This document shows positions 35,756-45,201 of a DNA stretch of 55,192 nucleotides, in pieces (the first letter of the stretch is position 1; the number at the start of each line of letters is the position of its first letter). Source of the stretch: RGIG8748 sp045539515 (GTDB taxonomy: Bacteria > Bacillota > Clostridia > UMGS1810); NCBI GenBank assembly GCA_045539515.1, contig JAZQFN010000051.1, forward strand, positions 1 to 55,192. The letters are read 5' to 3'. The notes under the pieces were generated by a model. The model worked only from the letters and a program-made list of their open reading frames with translations. It searched no databases and was not told where the DNA came from. Made by a program: the position numbers and the translations under genes.

Positions 35756-35785
35756 ACTTATTACCTCACAAAAATCAATACAATA

Positions 35786-35814
35786 ATAGTACTACATTTA
35801 AAAATTAAAAGCAA
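35786..35814 (-). promoter_or_regulatory. Probable promoter of the DUF5685-DnaJ operon
   Basis: On the minus strand: TTGCTT (35809-35814), a 17-base spacer, TACTAT (35786-35791). It lies about 30 bases before the DUF5685 start. Confidence 0.55.
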
Positions 35815-35860
35815 CAAAATAAAACAATAATTAACATTTTGTTAAAACAGAAAACCAATG

Positions 35861-35888
35861 TTAAACCGGACATTAAAGCCCGGTTTAA
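35861..35888 (-). terminator. Possible terminator after the rubredoxin-fusion gene
   Basis: TTAAACCGG pairs with CCGGTTTAA across a ten-base loop, just after the stop of the rubredoxin-fusion gene. The T-run is interrupted (CATTGGTTTTC), so termination may be partial. Confidence 0.5.
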
Positions 35889-35893
35889 AAAAA

Positions 35894-36496
35894 TCAGTTT
35901 ATTTCAACAAAATCATTGACTCCGTGCTTACATATAGGACAAATAAAATCATCGGGAAGTGTATCCCCCTCATATACATAACCGCAAATTTCACACCCAT
36001 ACCCTTTTTTTGATTTGTTTTCGGGCTTGGGTTTAGTATTTGCATGATAATAGGAATATGTTATTGATGGTTCATCATTAAAAGCATAGGAAGCAGTCGT
36101 TTCTGCAATAAACAACGTGTGAGAACCCATATCAATCATATCTGTAATTTTTGCACTGATATACGCGTTGGAATATTTAGATATTACATAAACATCATTT
36201 TCGCTTCGAAATATTCCCTCTTTGTTTTGAAATTTGTCATAGTTCCTCCCGCTGTTGAACCCAAAATTTTTAAACACATCAAATGGGGTATTTTCCGTAA
36301 GAACAGATACATTGAATTTTTTCGATTTTTTTAACAGTTCACATGTGTAATTAGAATTATTAACCGAGATGCAAATTCTTTCCGGATTAGATGCAACTTG
36401 CATAACGGTATTTATAATACAGCCATTATCAATTCCGTCAAAAGCGGTAGTCAACACATACAATCCATATGAAACCTTATTAATAGCATTACTCAT
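35894..36496 (-). CDS. High-molecular-weight rubredoxin (flavin reductase-rubredoxin fusion)
   Basis: A 200-residue redox protein. Residues about 1-150 are an FMN-binding flavin reductase-like domain (SNAINKVSYGLYVLTTAFDG start). The last 40 residues are a rubredoxin with CEICGYVYEGD and CPICKHG holding one iron. Such proteins pass electrons to flavodiiron proteins for oxygen or NO removal in anaerobes. ATG 36496 follows GAGGTG by 6 bases. It follows uvrC by 23 bases, and the pairing fits a stress-response role. Confidence 0.9.
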   Translation of the reverse strand: MSNAINKVSYGLYVLTTAFDGIDNGCIINTVMQVASNPERICISVNNSNYTCELLKKSKKFNVSVLTENTPFDVFKNFGFNSGRNYDKFQNKEGIFRSENDVYVISKYSNAYISAKITDMIDMGSHTLFIAETTASYAFNDEPSITYSYYHANTKPKPENKSKKGYGCEICGYVYEGDTLPDDFICPICKHGVNDFVEIN

Positions 36497-36519
36497 TAAA
36501 ATCACCTCATAAATTAGTA

Positions 36520-38388
36520 TTATTTTTCAGAATTAAAATATTCGAAAACACTTTTTGCAGTTGCTTTATCAATACCTTTCACAGAACTAAGTTCATCAAC
36601 AGAAGCATTTTTAATCTTATTTACAGATTTAAAAGCACTCAGCAATACTTTTTTTCGTTTTTCGCCGACACCGGGTATTTCGTCAAGTTCGCTTCCGTAC
36701 ACTTTTTTATTTTGATTTCTTCTCAGATATTCAATTGCTCTACGATGCATCTCATCCTGAATATTTGTAATAAGCATAAAAGCATCCGATTTAGGATCAA
36801 TATAAATTTCTCCGGTTTCAGATATAAGACCTCTGGTTCTGTGATTATCATCCTTTACAATGCCGAAAAGAGGAACATCTATGCCATATCTTTCAAGTAC
36901 GGTCAACACAGCCTTGCGGTGTCCTTCACCGCCATCAACAAAAAACACATCGGGAAAGGGGTAAAAAGAAGCTGTTTCCAAGGTGAGTTCTAACCGTTTA
37001 ATCTGTTCTTTTTCTTTAAGACCATGTTGGATTCTTCTTGTAAAAACCTCACACATAGAGGCATAGTCATCCTGACCGGAAACATTCTTTATTCTGAAAT
37101 TCCTATACTTCTTAGTGCATGGTTTTCCGTTAATATATGCAACCATTGAACCCACAGATGAGTTATCGCCCATGTTGGAAATATCATATGCCTCCATGTG
37201 CATTGGCGCAGATTTCAGACCAAGAAGCTCTGTAAGTTCAGCCAGTGCTGAATTTTTAAAAGTAATATCCCTGAGCGTTTTAAGTTCTTTTTCAGAATGT
37301 TCTTTCTTAGCGTTTGATTTTATCATACGCATAAGTTTTGCCGTATCTCCGATTTTCGGAACTTTAATTTTAACACTTCTTGATGCTTTTGAAGAAATCC
37401 ATTCTTCAATTACATCGGCATCTTCCAATTCTGTTTCAACATAAATAGTTCCGGGTATAAAGGTACAATCATCATAGTAACAGCGAATAAACTCAGAAAT
37501 TATAACAGAATCAGCCATTCCTTCCGAATCTTGTATGAAATAGTGTTCTCTGCCTATGATTTTTCCGTTACGTACAAAAAAGATTTGAATACAAGCAATA
37601 TTGTTTTTATTAAATATCGCAAGTGCATCAAAATCATTTCCTTTTGGATTAACTATTTTTTGTTTTTCGCTTAAAACTTCTATTGCCTTAAGACGATCCC
37701 TGCAAACGGCTGCTTTTTCAAAATCGAAGTCATTTGCAGCCTGTTTCATTTCCTCGTTAATCTGCTGACAAATATATGCTGTTTTGCCATTTACAAACTC
37801 GATTACCTTTTCTATTATCTCCCGATACTCTTCTTTTGTGATTTTTCGGGCACAGACACCCTTACATTTGCCCAACTGATAATATAAACAAGGACGTGAG
37901 GCTTCAAAATCAGCAGTAAATTCCTTAGTACAGTTTCTCAGGCAAAATATTTCCCGAATAAGATTAATTAACTGTTTAAGATCATATGAGCTTTGATATG
38001 GGCCAAAGTACAACGCACCGTCATTATTGATTCTTCTTGTAAGTAAAACACGCGGAAAATCTTCGTTTACGGTAATCTTCATAAAAGGATAAGTTTTGTC
38101 ATCTTTAAGAAGAATATTATACTTGGGCATATTTTCTTTAATAAGATTATTTTCCAAAATTAAAGCTTCAAGTTCAGAATCGGTAAGTATATATTCAAAA
38201 TATTCAACGTTATCGATCATGGAAGCTACTTTGGGCGGATGGTTGTATGACTTAAAATAAGAGCGAACCCTGTTTTTTAAGTTCTTAGCTTTTCCTACAT
38301 AAATAATTTCACCCGAAGCATTGTGCATTATATAGACACCGCTGGATTCAGGAAGGGTTTTTAACTTTTCATTAATTTCAGGATTCAA
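36520..38388 (-). CDS. uvrC: Excinuclease ABC subunit C
   Basis: Dual-incision nuclease of nucleotide excision repair (622 aa). It has an N-terminal GIY-YIG domain (SSGVYIMHN ... EIIYVGKAKNLKNRV) and a Cys-rich CKGVCARKI region. The UVR motif is NDFDFEKAAVCRDRLKAIE, the RNase H-like domain begins near AYDISNMGD, and the tail is a helix-hairpin-helix (LDEIPGVGEKRKKVL). TTG 38388 is 6 bases after AGGGTG; GTG 38397 has no ribosome site. Confidence 0.95.
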   Translation of the reverse strand: MNPEINEKLKTLPESSGVYIMHNASGEIIYVGKAKNLKNRVRSYFKSYNHPPKVASMIDNVEYFEYILTDSELEALILENNLIKENMPKYNILLKDDKTYPFMKITVNEDFPRVLLTRRINNDGALYFGPYQSSYDLKQLINLIREIFCLRNCTKEFTADFEASRPCLYYQLGKCKGVCARKITKEEYREIIEKVIEFVNGKTAYICQQINEEMKQAANDFDFEKAAVCRDRLKAIEVLSEKQKIVNPKGNDFDALAIFNKNNIACIQIFFVRNGKIIGREHYFIQDSEGMADSVIISEFIRCYYDDCTFIPGTIYVETELEDADVIEEWISSKASRSVKIKVPKIGDTAKLMRMIKSNAKKEHSEKELKTLRDITFKNSALAELTELLGLKSAPMHMEAYDISNMGDNSSVGSMVAYINGKPCTKKYRNFRIKNVSGQDDYASMCEVFTRRIQHGLKEKEQIKRLELTLETASFYPFPDVFFVDGGEGHRKAVLTVLERYGIDVPLFGIVKDDNHRTRGLISETGEIYIDPKSDAFMLITNIQDEMHRRAIEYLRRNQNKKVYGSELDEIPGVGEKRKKVLLSAFKSVNKIKNASVDELSSVKGIDKATAKSVFEYFNSEK

Positions 38389-38404
38389 AAATATCACCCT
38401 AACT

Positions 38405-38446
38405 TTAAAAAATAGCCTTCACAACATCAATCAGTGTGAAGGCTAT
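38405..38446 (-). terminator. ptsH terminator
   Basis: ATAGCCTTCACA pairs perfectly with TGTGAAGGCTAT across an 11-base loop, followed on the minus strand by TTTTTTAAAG. It lies between ptsH and uvrC and should separate or attenuate them. Confidence 0.88.
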
Positions 38447-38454
38447 GTACACAA

Positions 38455-38724
38455 CTATTCACTAATGGAAAAATTAGACATTATGAGAGATTCCAATTCA
38501 TTAACAGATTCCTCTTCATCAGGACCCTCAGCAGTAAGAATAATCTTTGTGCCTTTGGTAATTCCCAGGGACAATACTCCCAACAAACTCTTTGCATTTA
38601 CCTTACGGTCATCTTTGGAAACTGTAATAAGTGATTTGAACTCATTTGCTTTCTGTATAAAGAAAGTTGCAGGACGTGCATGCAAGCCAACTTCGTTTTG
38701 TACGGTTATTTCTTTACTAATCAT
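38455..38724 (-). CDS. ptsH: Phosphocarrier protein HPr
   Basis: Central phosphocarrier of the sugar phosphotransferase system (89 aa). The PEP-phosphorylated histidine is His15 in GLHARPA. The regulatory Ser46 is in VNAKSLLGVLSLGI, so both catalytic and HPr-kinase control sites are intact. AGGAGCG lies before the ATG. It is monocistronic, with a promoter and a terminator and no ptsI alongside. Confidence 0.93.
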   Translation of the reverse strand: MISKEITVQNEVGLHARPATFFIQKANEFKSLITVSKDDRKVNAKSLLGVLSLGITKGTKIILTAEGPDEEESVNELESLIMSNFSISE

Positions 38725-38763
38725 TTTTCTCGCTCCTGTACGATTGTATAATTTATATATTAT

Positions 38764-38792
38764 ATAGTATCAAAAAAAATCGTTAAAGTCAA
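38764..38792 (-). promoter_or_regulatory. Sigma-A promoter of ptsH
   Basis: On the minus strand: TTGACT (38787-38792), a 17-base spacer, TACTAT (38764-38769). It is divergent from the recJ promoter about 95 bases away. Confidence 0.65.
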
Positions 38793-38883
38793 CATTTATT
38801 AAAAAAATAATTGTCTTGGATTTTAACAAGAACTTTGCAATTTTTCTTATATTTTTGGTAATATGTATCATATAAAATATTTC

Positions 38884-38912
38884 TTGCACTTTAATGTACG
38901 AAATGTTATAAT
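38884..38912 (+). promoter_or_regulatory. Sigma-A promoter of the recJ operon
   Basis: TTGCAC (38884-38889), a 17-base spacer, TATAAT (38907-38912). It lies about 33 bases upstream of the recJ start. Confidence 0.75.
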
Positions 38913-38944
38913 AAAAAAATAATATATATAAGCGTGGTGTAATA

Positions 38945-40936
38945 ATGGCAAAAGAAAAGATTTGGATTTTGCCCGATATAAGCACAGAAGATGCACTGCG
39001 TATGTCAAAAGAACTGAAGATTTCTCTTCTTGCCGCAAAAGTACTTTGTGCAAGGAATTTCGATTGTACTACTGCAAAAAAGTTTTTAAACACCAACGAG
39101 GAAAGCTTTTACAATCCATTCTTACTCAATGATATGCACAAGGCGGTTAACAGGATTAAAACGGCAGTAGATAGCAAAGAAAAAATCGCTGTCTACGGAG
39201 ATTATGATGTAGACGGTATTACTGCAACATTTATTCTTTACGACTATCTTAAATCTATAGGTGCTGATGTTTTATACTATATCCCGGACAGAATAGCCGA
39301 AGGATATGGTATGAATATTTCTGCAATAGATTATCTGAGCGAGAAAAAAGTAAATCTTATAATAACCGTCGATGTGGGAATTACAGCATTTACAGAAGCG
39401 TTATACGTCAAGGAAAATGGTATGGATCTTATTATCACAGACCATCATTCCCTAAAGGATTCATTACCCGAGGCTGTTGCTGTAATAAATCCCAAAATAA
39501 CTTCTGCCGACTATCCATTTGATGCCCTGGCAGGGGTTGGTGTTGCGTTCAAACTGATATACGCACTTTCGGGTTTAGACAAAGAAGTATTTAATAAATA
39601 TTGTGACATTGCAGCCATAGGCACAATTGCCGATATGGTTTCCTTAAAAGATGAAAACAGATACATTGCCTCTGTCGGCATTAAAAAATTACGTTCCACC
39701 GAAAACATGGGTTTAAAAGCAATTATGCAGCAGGCAGGACTTTCCAATGATGATTTATCCTCTTCGGATATAAGCTTTGGAATTGCTCCAAGGCTTAACG
39801 CAGCAGGCAGAATGTCCGATGCTTCCATCTCGGTTTCGCTTCTTTCGGAAAGCAACTATAATCTTGCCTCAAAAAAGGCCGAGCTTCTTGATGATTACAA
39901 TCAGAAAAGACAAAAAGAAGAGCAAGCAATATTCGAAGAGGCTATTAAGATTATTGAAAGCAATTCTTATCATAAGAATAACTTCATACTTGTAGCAAAA
40001 GAAGGTTGGGCAAACGGTGTAATAGGTATCGTTTCATCAAAACTAACAGAAAAGTACTATCGACCAAGTGCTGTTATAAGCATTAACGAAGACGGTACCG
40101 GTAAAGCCTCCGGCAGAAGCATTAAAGGTATTAATCTCTTTGATATTCTTTGTAAATGCTCTGATAACCTTGTCCGTTTCGGCGGTCATGAATTAGCCGC
40201 AGGCTTCACTGTAAAGGAAGGTTATATCGAGAAATTCCGTAAAGATATAAATTCTACCCTTGAGCCAATTATGACAAAGGAAATATTAAGCCCATGTCTT
40301 GATATTGATTGCAGCATTGACCTTGGCGATGTAACCATCGAAAATGCACATTCCCTTGAAGTTTTTGAGCCCTATGGTATTGATAACAACGTACCCATAT
40401 TTTGCATCTATAATCTGAGAATAACAGGTATACGCTACACTCAAAACAGAAAGCATGCATTTATCACAGTAACGGATGATATATTTACGAGAGAATTTCC
40501 TGCTTTTTCCATGTCAGACAGAATCAAACTTTTTTCTATAGGTGAATTCATAAACATTGCCGGCACTATTGGTATAAATACCTTCCGAGGAAAAACAAAT
40601 TCACAATTTATAATACGTGATATACAAAGTTCTGAACTGAACAAATACGTAACACGTTCGGAATTGGCATGTATATTTTCTGATATACGAAACAAAATTA
40701 TCCGTGGAATAAATCTTTTTGACAAAAAAGTAAAACTCAACATATCACAAAACAAAAAGATTGGTATTTCACATCCGAAAGTACAGACTGCTCTTAAGAT
40801 ATTTGACGAATTGCTTATTTTGAAAGTCGAAGACACTTCGGAAGGATTTGTAATCAAAGAAAACATAAACTTTAAATCCAAGACCAATCTTATTGATTCC
40901 GAAACCTACAAAAATCACACATTTGACATTCTGTAA
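38945..40936 (+). CDS. recJ: Single-stranded-DNA exonuclease RecJ
   Basis: 5'-3' ssDNA exonuclease of repair and recombination (663 aa). It has DHH-superfamily motifs GDYDVDGITAT (about 76-86), IITVDVGI, ITDHHSLK and AAIGTIADM. A DHHA1 domain with GRSIKGINLFDIL and GGHELAAGF follows, and then a RecJ OB-type C-terminal part with a clostridial extension. The ribosome site is weak (TGGTG). It is first in a five-gene plus-strand operon; recJ followed by rel is a common order in Clostridia. Confidence 0.94.
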   Translation: MAKEKIWILPDISTEDALRMSKELKISLLAAKVLCARNFDCTTAKKFLNTNEESFYNPFLLNDMHKAVNRIKTAVDSKEKIAVYGDYDVDGITATFILYDYLKSIGADVLYYIPDRIAEGYGMNISAIDYLSEKKVNLIITVDVGITAFTEALYVKENGMDLIITDHHSLKDSLPEAVAVINPKITSADYPFDALAGVGVAFKLIYALSGLDKEVFNKYCDIAAIGTIADMVSLKDENRYIASVGIKKLRSTENMGLKAIMQQAGLSNDDLSSSDISFGIAPRLNAAGRMSDASISVSLLSESNYNLASKKAELLDDYNQKRQKEEQAIFEEAIKIIESNSYHKNNFILVAKEGWANGVIGIVSSKLTEKYYRPSAVISINEDGTGKASGRSIKGINLFDILCKCSDNLVRFGGHELAAGFTVKEGYIEKFRKDINSTLEPIMTKEILSPCLDIDCSIDLGDVTIENAHSLEVFEPYGIDNNVPIFCIYNLRITGIRYTQNRKHAFITVTDDIFTREFPAFSMSDRIKLFSIGEFINIAGTIGINTFRGKTNSQFIIRDIQSSELNKYVTRSELACIFSDIRNKIIRGINLFDKKVKLNISQNKKIGISHPKVQTALKIFDELLILKVEDTSEGFVIKENINFKSKTNLIDSETYKNHTFDIL

Positions 40937-40950
40937 CGAAAGAGGTGCTT

Positions 40951-43137
40951 ATGATGCCCGAAGCAACATTTGAAAAGCTGAAAGAAAACATATTGAAGTA
41001 CAATCCTAAAGCTGATATATCAAAAATCAGTGCAGCTTTTGAGCTTGCAAGGGATGCTCACAAGGATCAAAAAAGAATATCCGGTACACCCTATATTTCT
41101 CATCCGCTTGCAGTTGCAAGCAACGTTGCTGATATGCAGATGGATGTGGATTCTATTTGTGCTGCCCTTCTTCACGATGTAGTTGAAGATACTTCATATT
41201 CGTATGACGATATTAAACAACGCTTCGGCGAACAGGTGGCACTTTTGGTAGACGGCGTTACCAAGCTTGACAAGATTGAGTTTTCCAACAAAGAAGAAAG
41301 AGATATGGAAAACCTCAGAAAAATGTTTCTCGCTATGGCTAAGGATATTCGTGTAATAATCATTAAATTTGCTGATCGAATGCATAATTTATCTACACTT
41401 ATAAGTATGTCCGAAGAAAAACAGAGAGAAAAAGCCAGAGAAACGCTCTCGGTTTTTGCTCCGCTTGCCCACCGCTTGGGTATGTATAAGATCAAATGGG
41501 AACTGGAAGACGCATCCCTTAAATATCTTGATCCGATTGCTTACTTTGAGATAATGAAAGGAATTAATCAAAAAAGACAGGAACGAGAGCAGTATATTGA
41601 TCTTATAAAATATGATTTAAAGCAAAAGCTCAGCGAACTAAACATTAATTGCACCATTGACGGTCGTCCCAAGCATTTTTACAGCATATACCGTAAGATG
41701 TACACTCAAAACAAAACCCTCGATCAGATTTACGATTTATTTGCTGTGCGCATAATTACAGATACACTCAGCGATTGCTATGCAGCTCTGGGAGCAGCCC
41801 ATGAGCTCTATAAACCCATGCCCGGCAGATTCAAGGATTATATAGCTATGCCCAAGCCAAATATGTATCAGTCGCTGCACACAACTGTTATTGGTACAGA
41901 CGGGCGTCCTTTTGAAATACAAATAAGAACCAAAGAAATGCACGAAATAGCCGAAAATGGTATCGCAGCGCACTGGAAATACAAGGAAGGCAAGACTACT
42001 AATGACGTTGATACCGAGCAAAAATTCCAGTGGGTACGTCAGATACTTGATGTTCAGGATGATGCAAAGAGTGAGGAAGAATTTTTACAAACCTTAAGAA
42101 TTGATTTGTTTACAGATCAGGTGTTTGTTTTCTCCCCCAAAGGAGATGTTCTCTCCTTCCCTGCAGGCTCTACACCAATTGATTTTGCATTCAGCATACA
42201 TTCTGCCATAGGCTATAAAATGCAAGGTGCTAAAGTTAACGATAAGATTGTACCGCTGGATTATCAGCTTAAAAACGGAGATATTGTAGAGATTATAACA
42301 TCTTCATCTGTACACGGGCCAAGCCAGGATTGGCTAAAAATTGTAAAAACAGGTCAGGCAAGAAACAAAATTAACGCTTGGTACAAAAAAGAAAACCGCG
42401 AGCAGAATATTGTTCTTGGCAAAGAAATGCTCGAGAAAGAATTAAAGCGTCAGGGCCTTTCTCAGCTTAATCTCAACTCTACTGAATATATTGCAAAAAT
42501 GGTTAAGCGTTACGGATACACCAGTGAGGATGACCTTTTTGCAAATATCGGTTATGGCGGGCTCAATCTCGTCAATCTTATTAATAAGCTTAAAGATGAA
42601 TACAAAAAATCAAACGCAAAAGATCTGCCTATTATATCTATGGCTTCAAGTCAGACACAATCAAAGCAATCGTCAAAGAAGGCAAGTGGCGGTATTGTAG
42701 TTAAGGGCATAGAAAACTGCCTTATCCGATATTCAAAATGTTGTAACCCTGTTCCCGGTGACCAGATAATAGGTTATATAACCAGAGGACGAGGTGTGTC
42801 TATTCACCGTCAGGATTGCATTAACATTGCTGCAATGCATATGGATGAAAACGAAAAGGCACGACTTATCGATGTTTCCTGGGAAAATAATATGGGAACC
42901 TCCTACCTTTCCAAGCTTAAGATTGTTTGTGCTGACAGAGATGGTCTTGTGCTTGAAGTTGCAAACATTGTAAATGAAACAAAAGTAACTCTCAAGACAT
43001 TAAATGCAAGATCCACCAAAGATGGACTCGGTATTGTGGAAATCACCGTGGAGGTTACAAACACAGACCAGCTTAACACACTTATTAAGAAACTTAATAA
43101 ACTTCGCGAAATTGTAGAAGTAACAAGAAATGGTTGA
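40951..43137 (+). CDS. rel: Bifunctional (p)ppGpp synthetase/hydrolase (RelA/SpoT)
   Basis: Stringent-response enzyme (728 aa). The hydrolase HD domain is intact (LLHDVVEDT, His75-Asp76), so it can degrade ppGpp. The synthetase domain has GRPKHFYSIYRKM and NMYQSLHTTVIG. TGS (about 395-455), a zinc-finger-like region with SKCCNPVPGD, and a C-terminal ACT domain follow. The start is ATG 40951 or 40954, both placed after AAGAGG; GTG 40945 overlaps the ribosome site. Confidence 0.95.
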   Translation: MMPEATFEKLKENILKYNPKADISKISAAFELARDAHKDQKRISGTPYISHPLAVASNVADMQMDVDSICAALLHDVVEDTSYSYDDIKQRFGEQVALLVDGVTKLDKIEFSNKEERDMENLRKMFLAMAKDIRVIIIKFADRMHNLSTLISMSEEKQREKARETLSVFAPLAHRLGMYKIKWELEDASLKYLDPIAYFEIMKGINQKRQEREQYIDLIKYDLKQKLSELNINCTIDGRPKHFYSIYRKMYTQNKTLDQIYDLFAVRIITDTLSDCYAALGAAHELYKPMPGRFKDYIAMPKPNMYQSLHTTVIGTDGRPFEIQIRTKEMHEIAENGIAAHWKYKEGKTTNDVDTEQKFQWVRQILDVQDDAKSEEEFLQTLRIDLFTDQVFVFSPKGDVLSFPAGSTPIDFAFSIHSAIGYKMQGAKVNDKIVPLDYQLKNGDIVEIITSSSVHGPSQDWLKIVKTGQARNKINAWYKKENREQNIVLGKEMLEKELKRQGLSQLNLNSTEYIAKMVKRYGYTSEDDLFANIGYGGLNLVNLINKLKDEYKKSNAKDLPIISMASSQTQSKQSSKKASGGIVVKGIENCLIRYSKCCNPVPGDQIIGYITRGRGVSIHRQDCINIAAMHMDENEKARLIDVSWENNMGTSYLSKLKIVCADRDGLVLEVANIVNETKVTLKTLNARSTKDGLGIVEITVEVTNTDQLNTLIKKLNKLREIVEVTRNG

Positions 43138-43147
43138 GGATAAAGCT

Positions 43148-43768
43148 ATGACATTTGAAATTCTGCCTTTGGGTAATATGGCTGCTAATTGTTATATTAT
43201 CAAAGACGACAACGACGAAATTATGGTAATAGACCCGGGTGGTGATTCCGAGGTTTTAATAGGTAAGCTTCGTAAACTTGGAGGAAATATAAAGTATATT
43301 ATACTTACTCATGCGCACGTAGACCATATTGGTGCTCTTGATGATTTGAAGAAAGAATTTGGCGGTTCTGTAGTTCTTCATGCTCTTGAAGAAAAAGCTC
43401 TTAATGATTCCGAAATCAACCTGTGTGTATATTTCGGTGCAGAGTCGCCTGTAACGAAAGCCGATATAAAAGTGAATTGCGCAGATACACTTCCCTTTGG
43501 AAACAGCATTATTAAATTCATTCACACTCCCGGTCATACCATCGGAAGTATGTGTATACAATACAAAAATTTTCTGTTCAGCGGAGACACTCTTTTTAAT
43601 CTATCCATAGGAAGAACCGACTTTCCGGGTGGAAATTTTGATGATATTACAAAATCAATCAAAAATAAAATTTATACCCTAAAAGGCGAAACAATTATAT
43701 ATCCCGGTCACGGATATAAAACAACGGTGTCCTATGAAAAAGAAAACAATCCCTTTGTAAGAGGTTAA
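43148..43768 (+). CDS. MBL-fold metallohydrolase, YcbL/glyoxalase II-like
   Basis: A 206-residue metallo-beta-lactamase-fold hydrolase. The zinc motif is THAHVDHIG, with the later ligands in HTPGHTIGS, FSGDTLF (bridging Asp) and YPGHGYKT. It resembles the small YcbL group, thioester hydrolases of the glyoxalase II type, but it lacks the C-terminal substrate domain of true GloB. ATG 43148 follows GAGGATA; an earlier ATG at 43130 lies inside rel. Confidence 0.9.
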   Translation: MTFEILPLGNMAANCYIIKDDNDEIMVIDPGGDSEVLIGKLRKLGGNIKYIILTHAHVDHIGALDDLKKEFGGSVVLHALEEKALNDSEINLCVYFGAESPVTKADIKVNCADTLPFGNSIIKFIHTPGHTIGSMCIQYKNFLFSGDTLFNLSIGRTDFPGGNFDDITKSIKNKIYTLKGETIIYPGHGYKTTVSYEKENNPFVRG

Positions 43769-43769
43769 A

Positions 43770-45200
43770 ATGAAATTATTGTTAATAAACACCCCGGAGG
43801 AATATTCAGCACGAGAAATGATTTCTGCCCATATTCCAAAGATTAAAATTGAAATAACTGATACAATACCCACAGATGAAGACTATGTAATTTCAGAAAT
43901 TTCAGAATCTGATGATTATTATACTTATACAGCAAAATTGTTTTTTAAAGGACAATTATTTTCGTCTTCATGCACACAGCAGGAATACTCGAAACTTTTC
44001 GTTAAAAAATCAATTAACGATGTTTTCAAAAAAGCCCTGAATACAGATCTTCCCTGGGGTCTTATAACCGGCATCCGCCCCAGTAAAATGGCACGCGAAC
44101 TCAACGAGAAAAATATGTCTTACACGGACATTAAAAAAAGATTTATGTCAAGGTATGAATGTTCCCCTCAAAAAGCCGATCTTGCAATCGAGGTTGCCCA
44201 AAGAGAACAAAAACTTATAAATACCATCGTCCCGAACTCTGTAAGTCTATATGTCGGAATACCTTTTTGTCCAACCAGATGCCTTTATTGTTCATTTACA
44301 TCCCAGTCAATAAAATTTTCTAACACATTGACAGAACCTTATATGGAGGCTCTTTATAAGGAAATTAAATACACCGCAGAACTAATTAAACAAAATGGGC
44401 TGATTCTGGATACTGTTTATATAGGCGGCGGAACGCCCACAGCAATTTCCGACAATCAACTAAACACTCTGTTGAACACAATAAACACCCAATTCGATCT
44501 TTCATCCTTAAGGGAATATACCTTGGAAGCCGGCAGACCCGACACTATAACCGAGGAGAAGCTACGCATAATATCACAAAACGGAATATCAAGAATAAGT
44601 ATAAATCCTCAAACCATGAATCAAAAGACTCTTGATATTATCGGAAGACGTCATACTCCCGAACAAGTTATAGATTCCTATAATCTTGCTTCTAAACTGG
44701 GATTCAAACATATTAATATGGATTTAATTGCCGGACTTCCGGAAGAAACAGAATGTGATTTTGAAAATACTTTGAATAAGATAATTCCGCTTAATCCTCA
44801 AAGCATTACAGTTCATACAATGTCAATAAAACGGGGTTCTTTTCTTGATGAAAAATATTCAATGTACACCCCTGTTGCCTCCGAAACTGTAAATAATATG
44901 CTTTCCATGGCAAGTAACGAAATGAAAAAAATTGGCAAATCCCCTTATTATATGTACAGGCAAAAAAATATGCTTGGAAATCTCGAAAATGTCGGATACT
45001 GCGACAAAGGTCACGAATGTCTTTACAATATTTTTATTATGGAAGAGGTACAAAGCATATATGCCATTGGTGCAGGAGCTTCCACAAAAATTATTGACGG
45101 AGATAAAATCGACCGTATATTTAACGTTAAAGAAGTATCGGAATACATAAAACGTATAGATGAAATGCTTGAAAGAAAAGATGTACTTAAGAGGAATTAA
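43770..45200 (+). CDS. hemZ: HemZ-like coproporphyrinogen dehydrogenase, radical SAM
   Basis: A 476-residue radical SAM protein of the HemN/HemZ group. A roughly 155-residue N-terminal extension precedes the cluster motif Cys167-x3-Cys171-x2-Cys174 (CPTRCLYC), then YIGGGTPTAI, EAGRPDTI and MDLIAGLPEET. The long N-terminus and C-terminal GNLENVGYC agree with HemZ in place of HemN or the HemW chaperone. No other heme gene is in the window, so its real product could differ from the name. Confidence 0.85.
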   Translation: MKLLLINTPEEYSAREMISAHIPKIKIEITDTIPTDEDYVISEISESDDYYTYTAKLFFKGQLFSSSCTQQEYSKLFVKKSINDVFKKALNTDLPWGLITGIRPSKMARELNEKNMSYTDIKKRFMSRYECSPQKADLAIEVAQREQKLINTIVPNSVSLYVGIPFCPTRCLYCSFTSQSIKFSNTLTEPYMEALYKEIKYTAELIKQNGLILDTVYIGGGTPTAISDNQLNTLLNTINTQFDLSSLREYTLEAGRPDTITEEKLRIISQNGISRISINPQTMNQKTLDIIGRRHTPEQVIDSYNLASKLGFKHINMDLIAGLPEETECDFENTLNKIIPLNPQSITVHTMSIKRGSFLDEKYSMYTPVASETVNNMLSMASNEMKKIGKSPYYMYRQKNMLGNLENVGYCDKGHECLYNIFIMEEVQSIYAIGAGASTKIIDGDKIDRIFNVKEVSEYIKRIDEMLERKDVLKRN

Positions 45201-45201
45201 A

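Noticed and set aside
35756..35893. Possible small RNA or gene in the 138-base gap
   Set aside because: It holds only a promoter for DUF5685 and a weak hairpin; no coding or RNA-family pattern is seen.
38725..38944. Small plus- and minus-strand frames between ptsH and recJ
   Set aside because: The gap is occupied by two divergent promoters, and the frames overlap recJ or its promoter.
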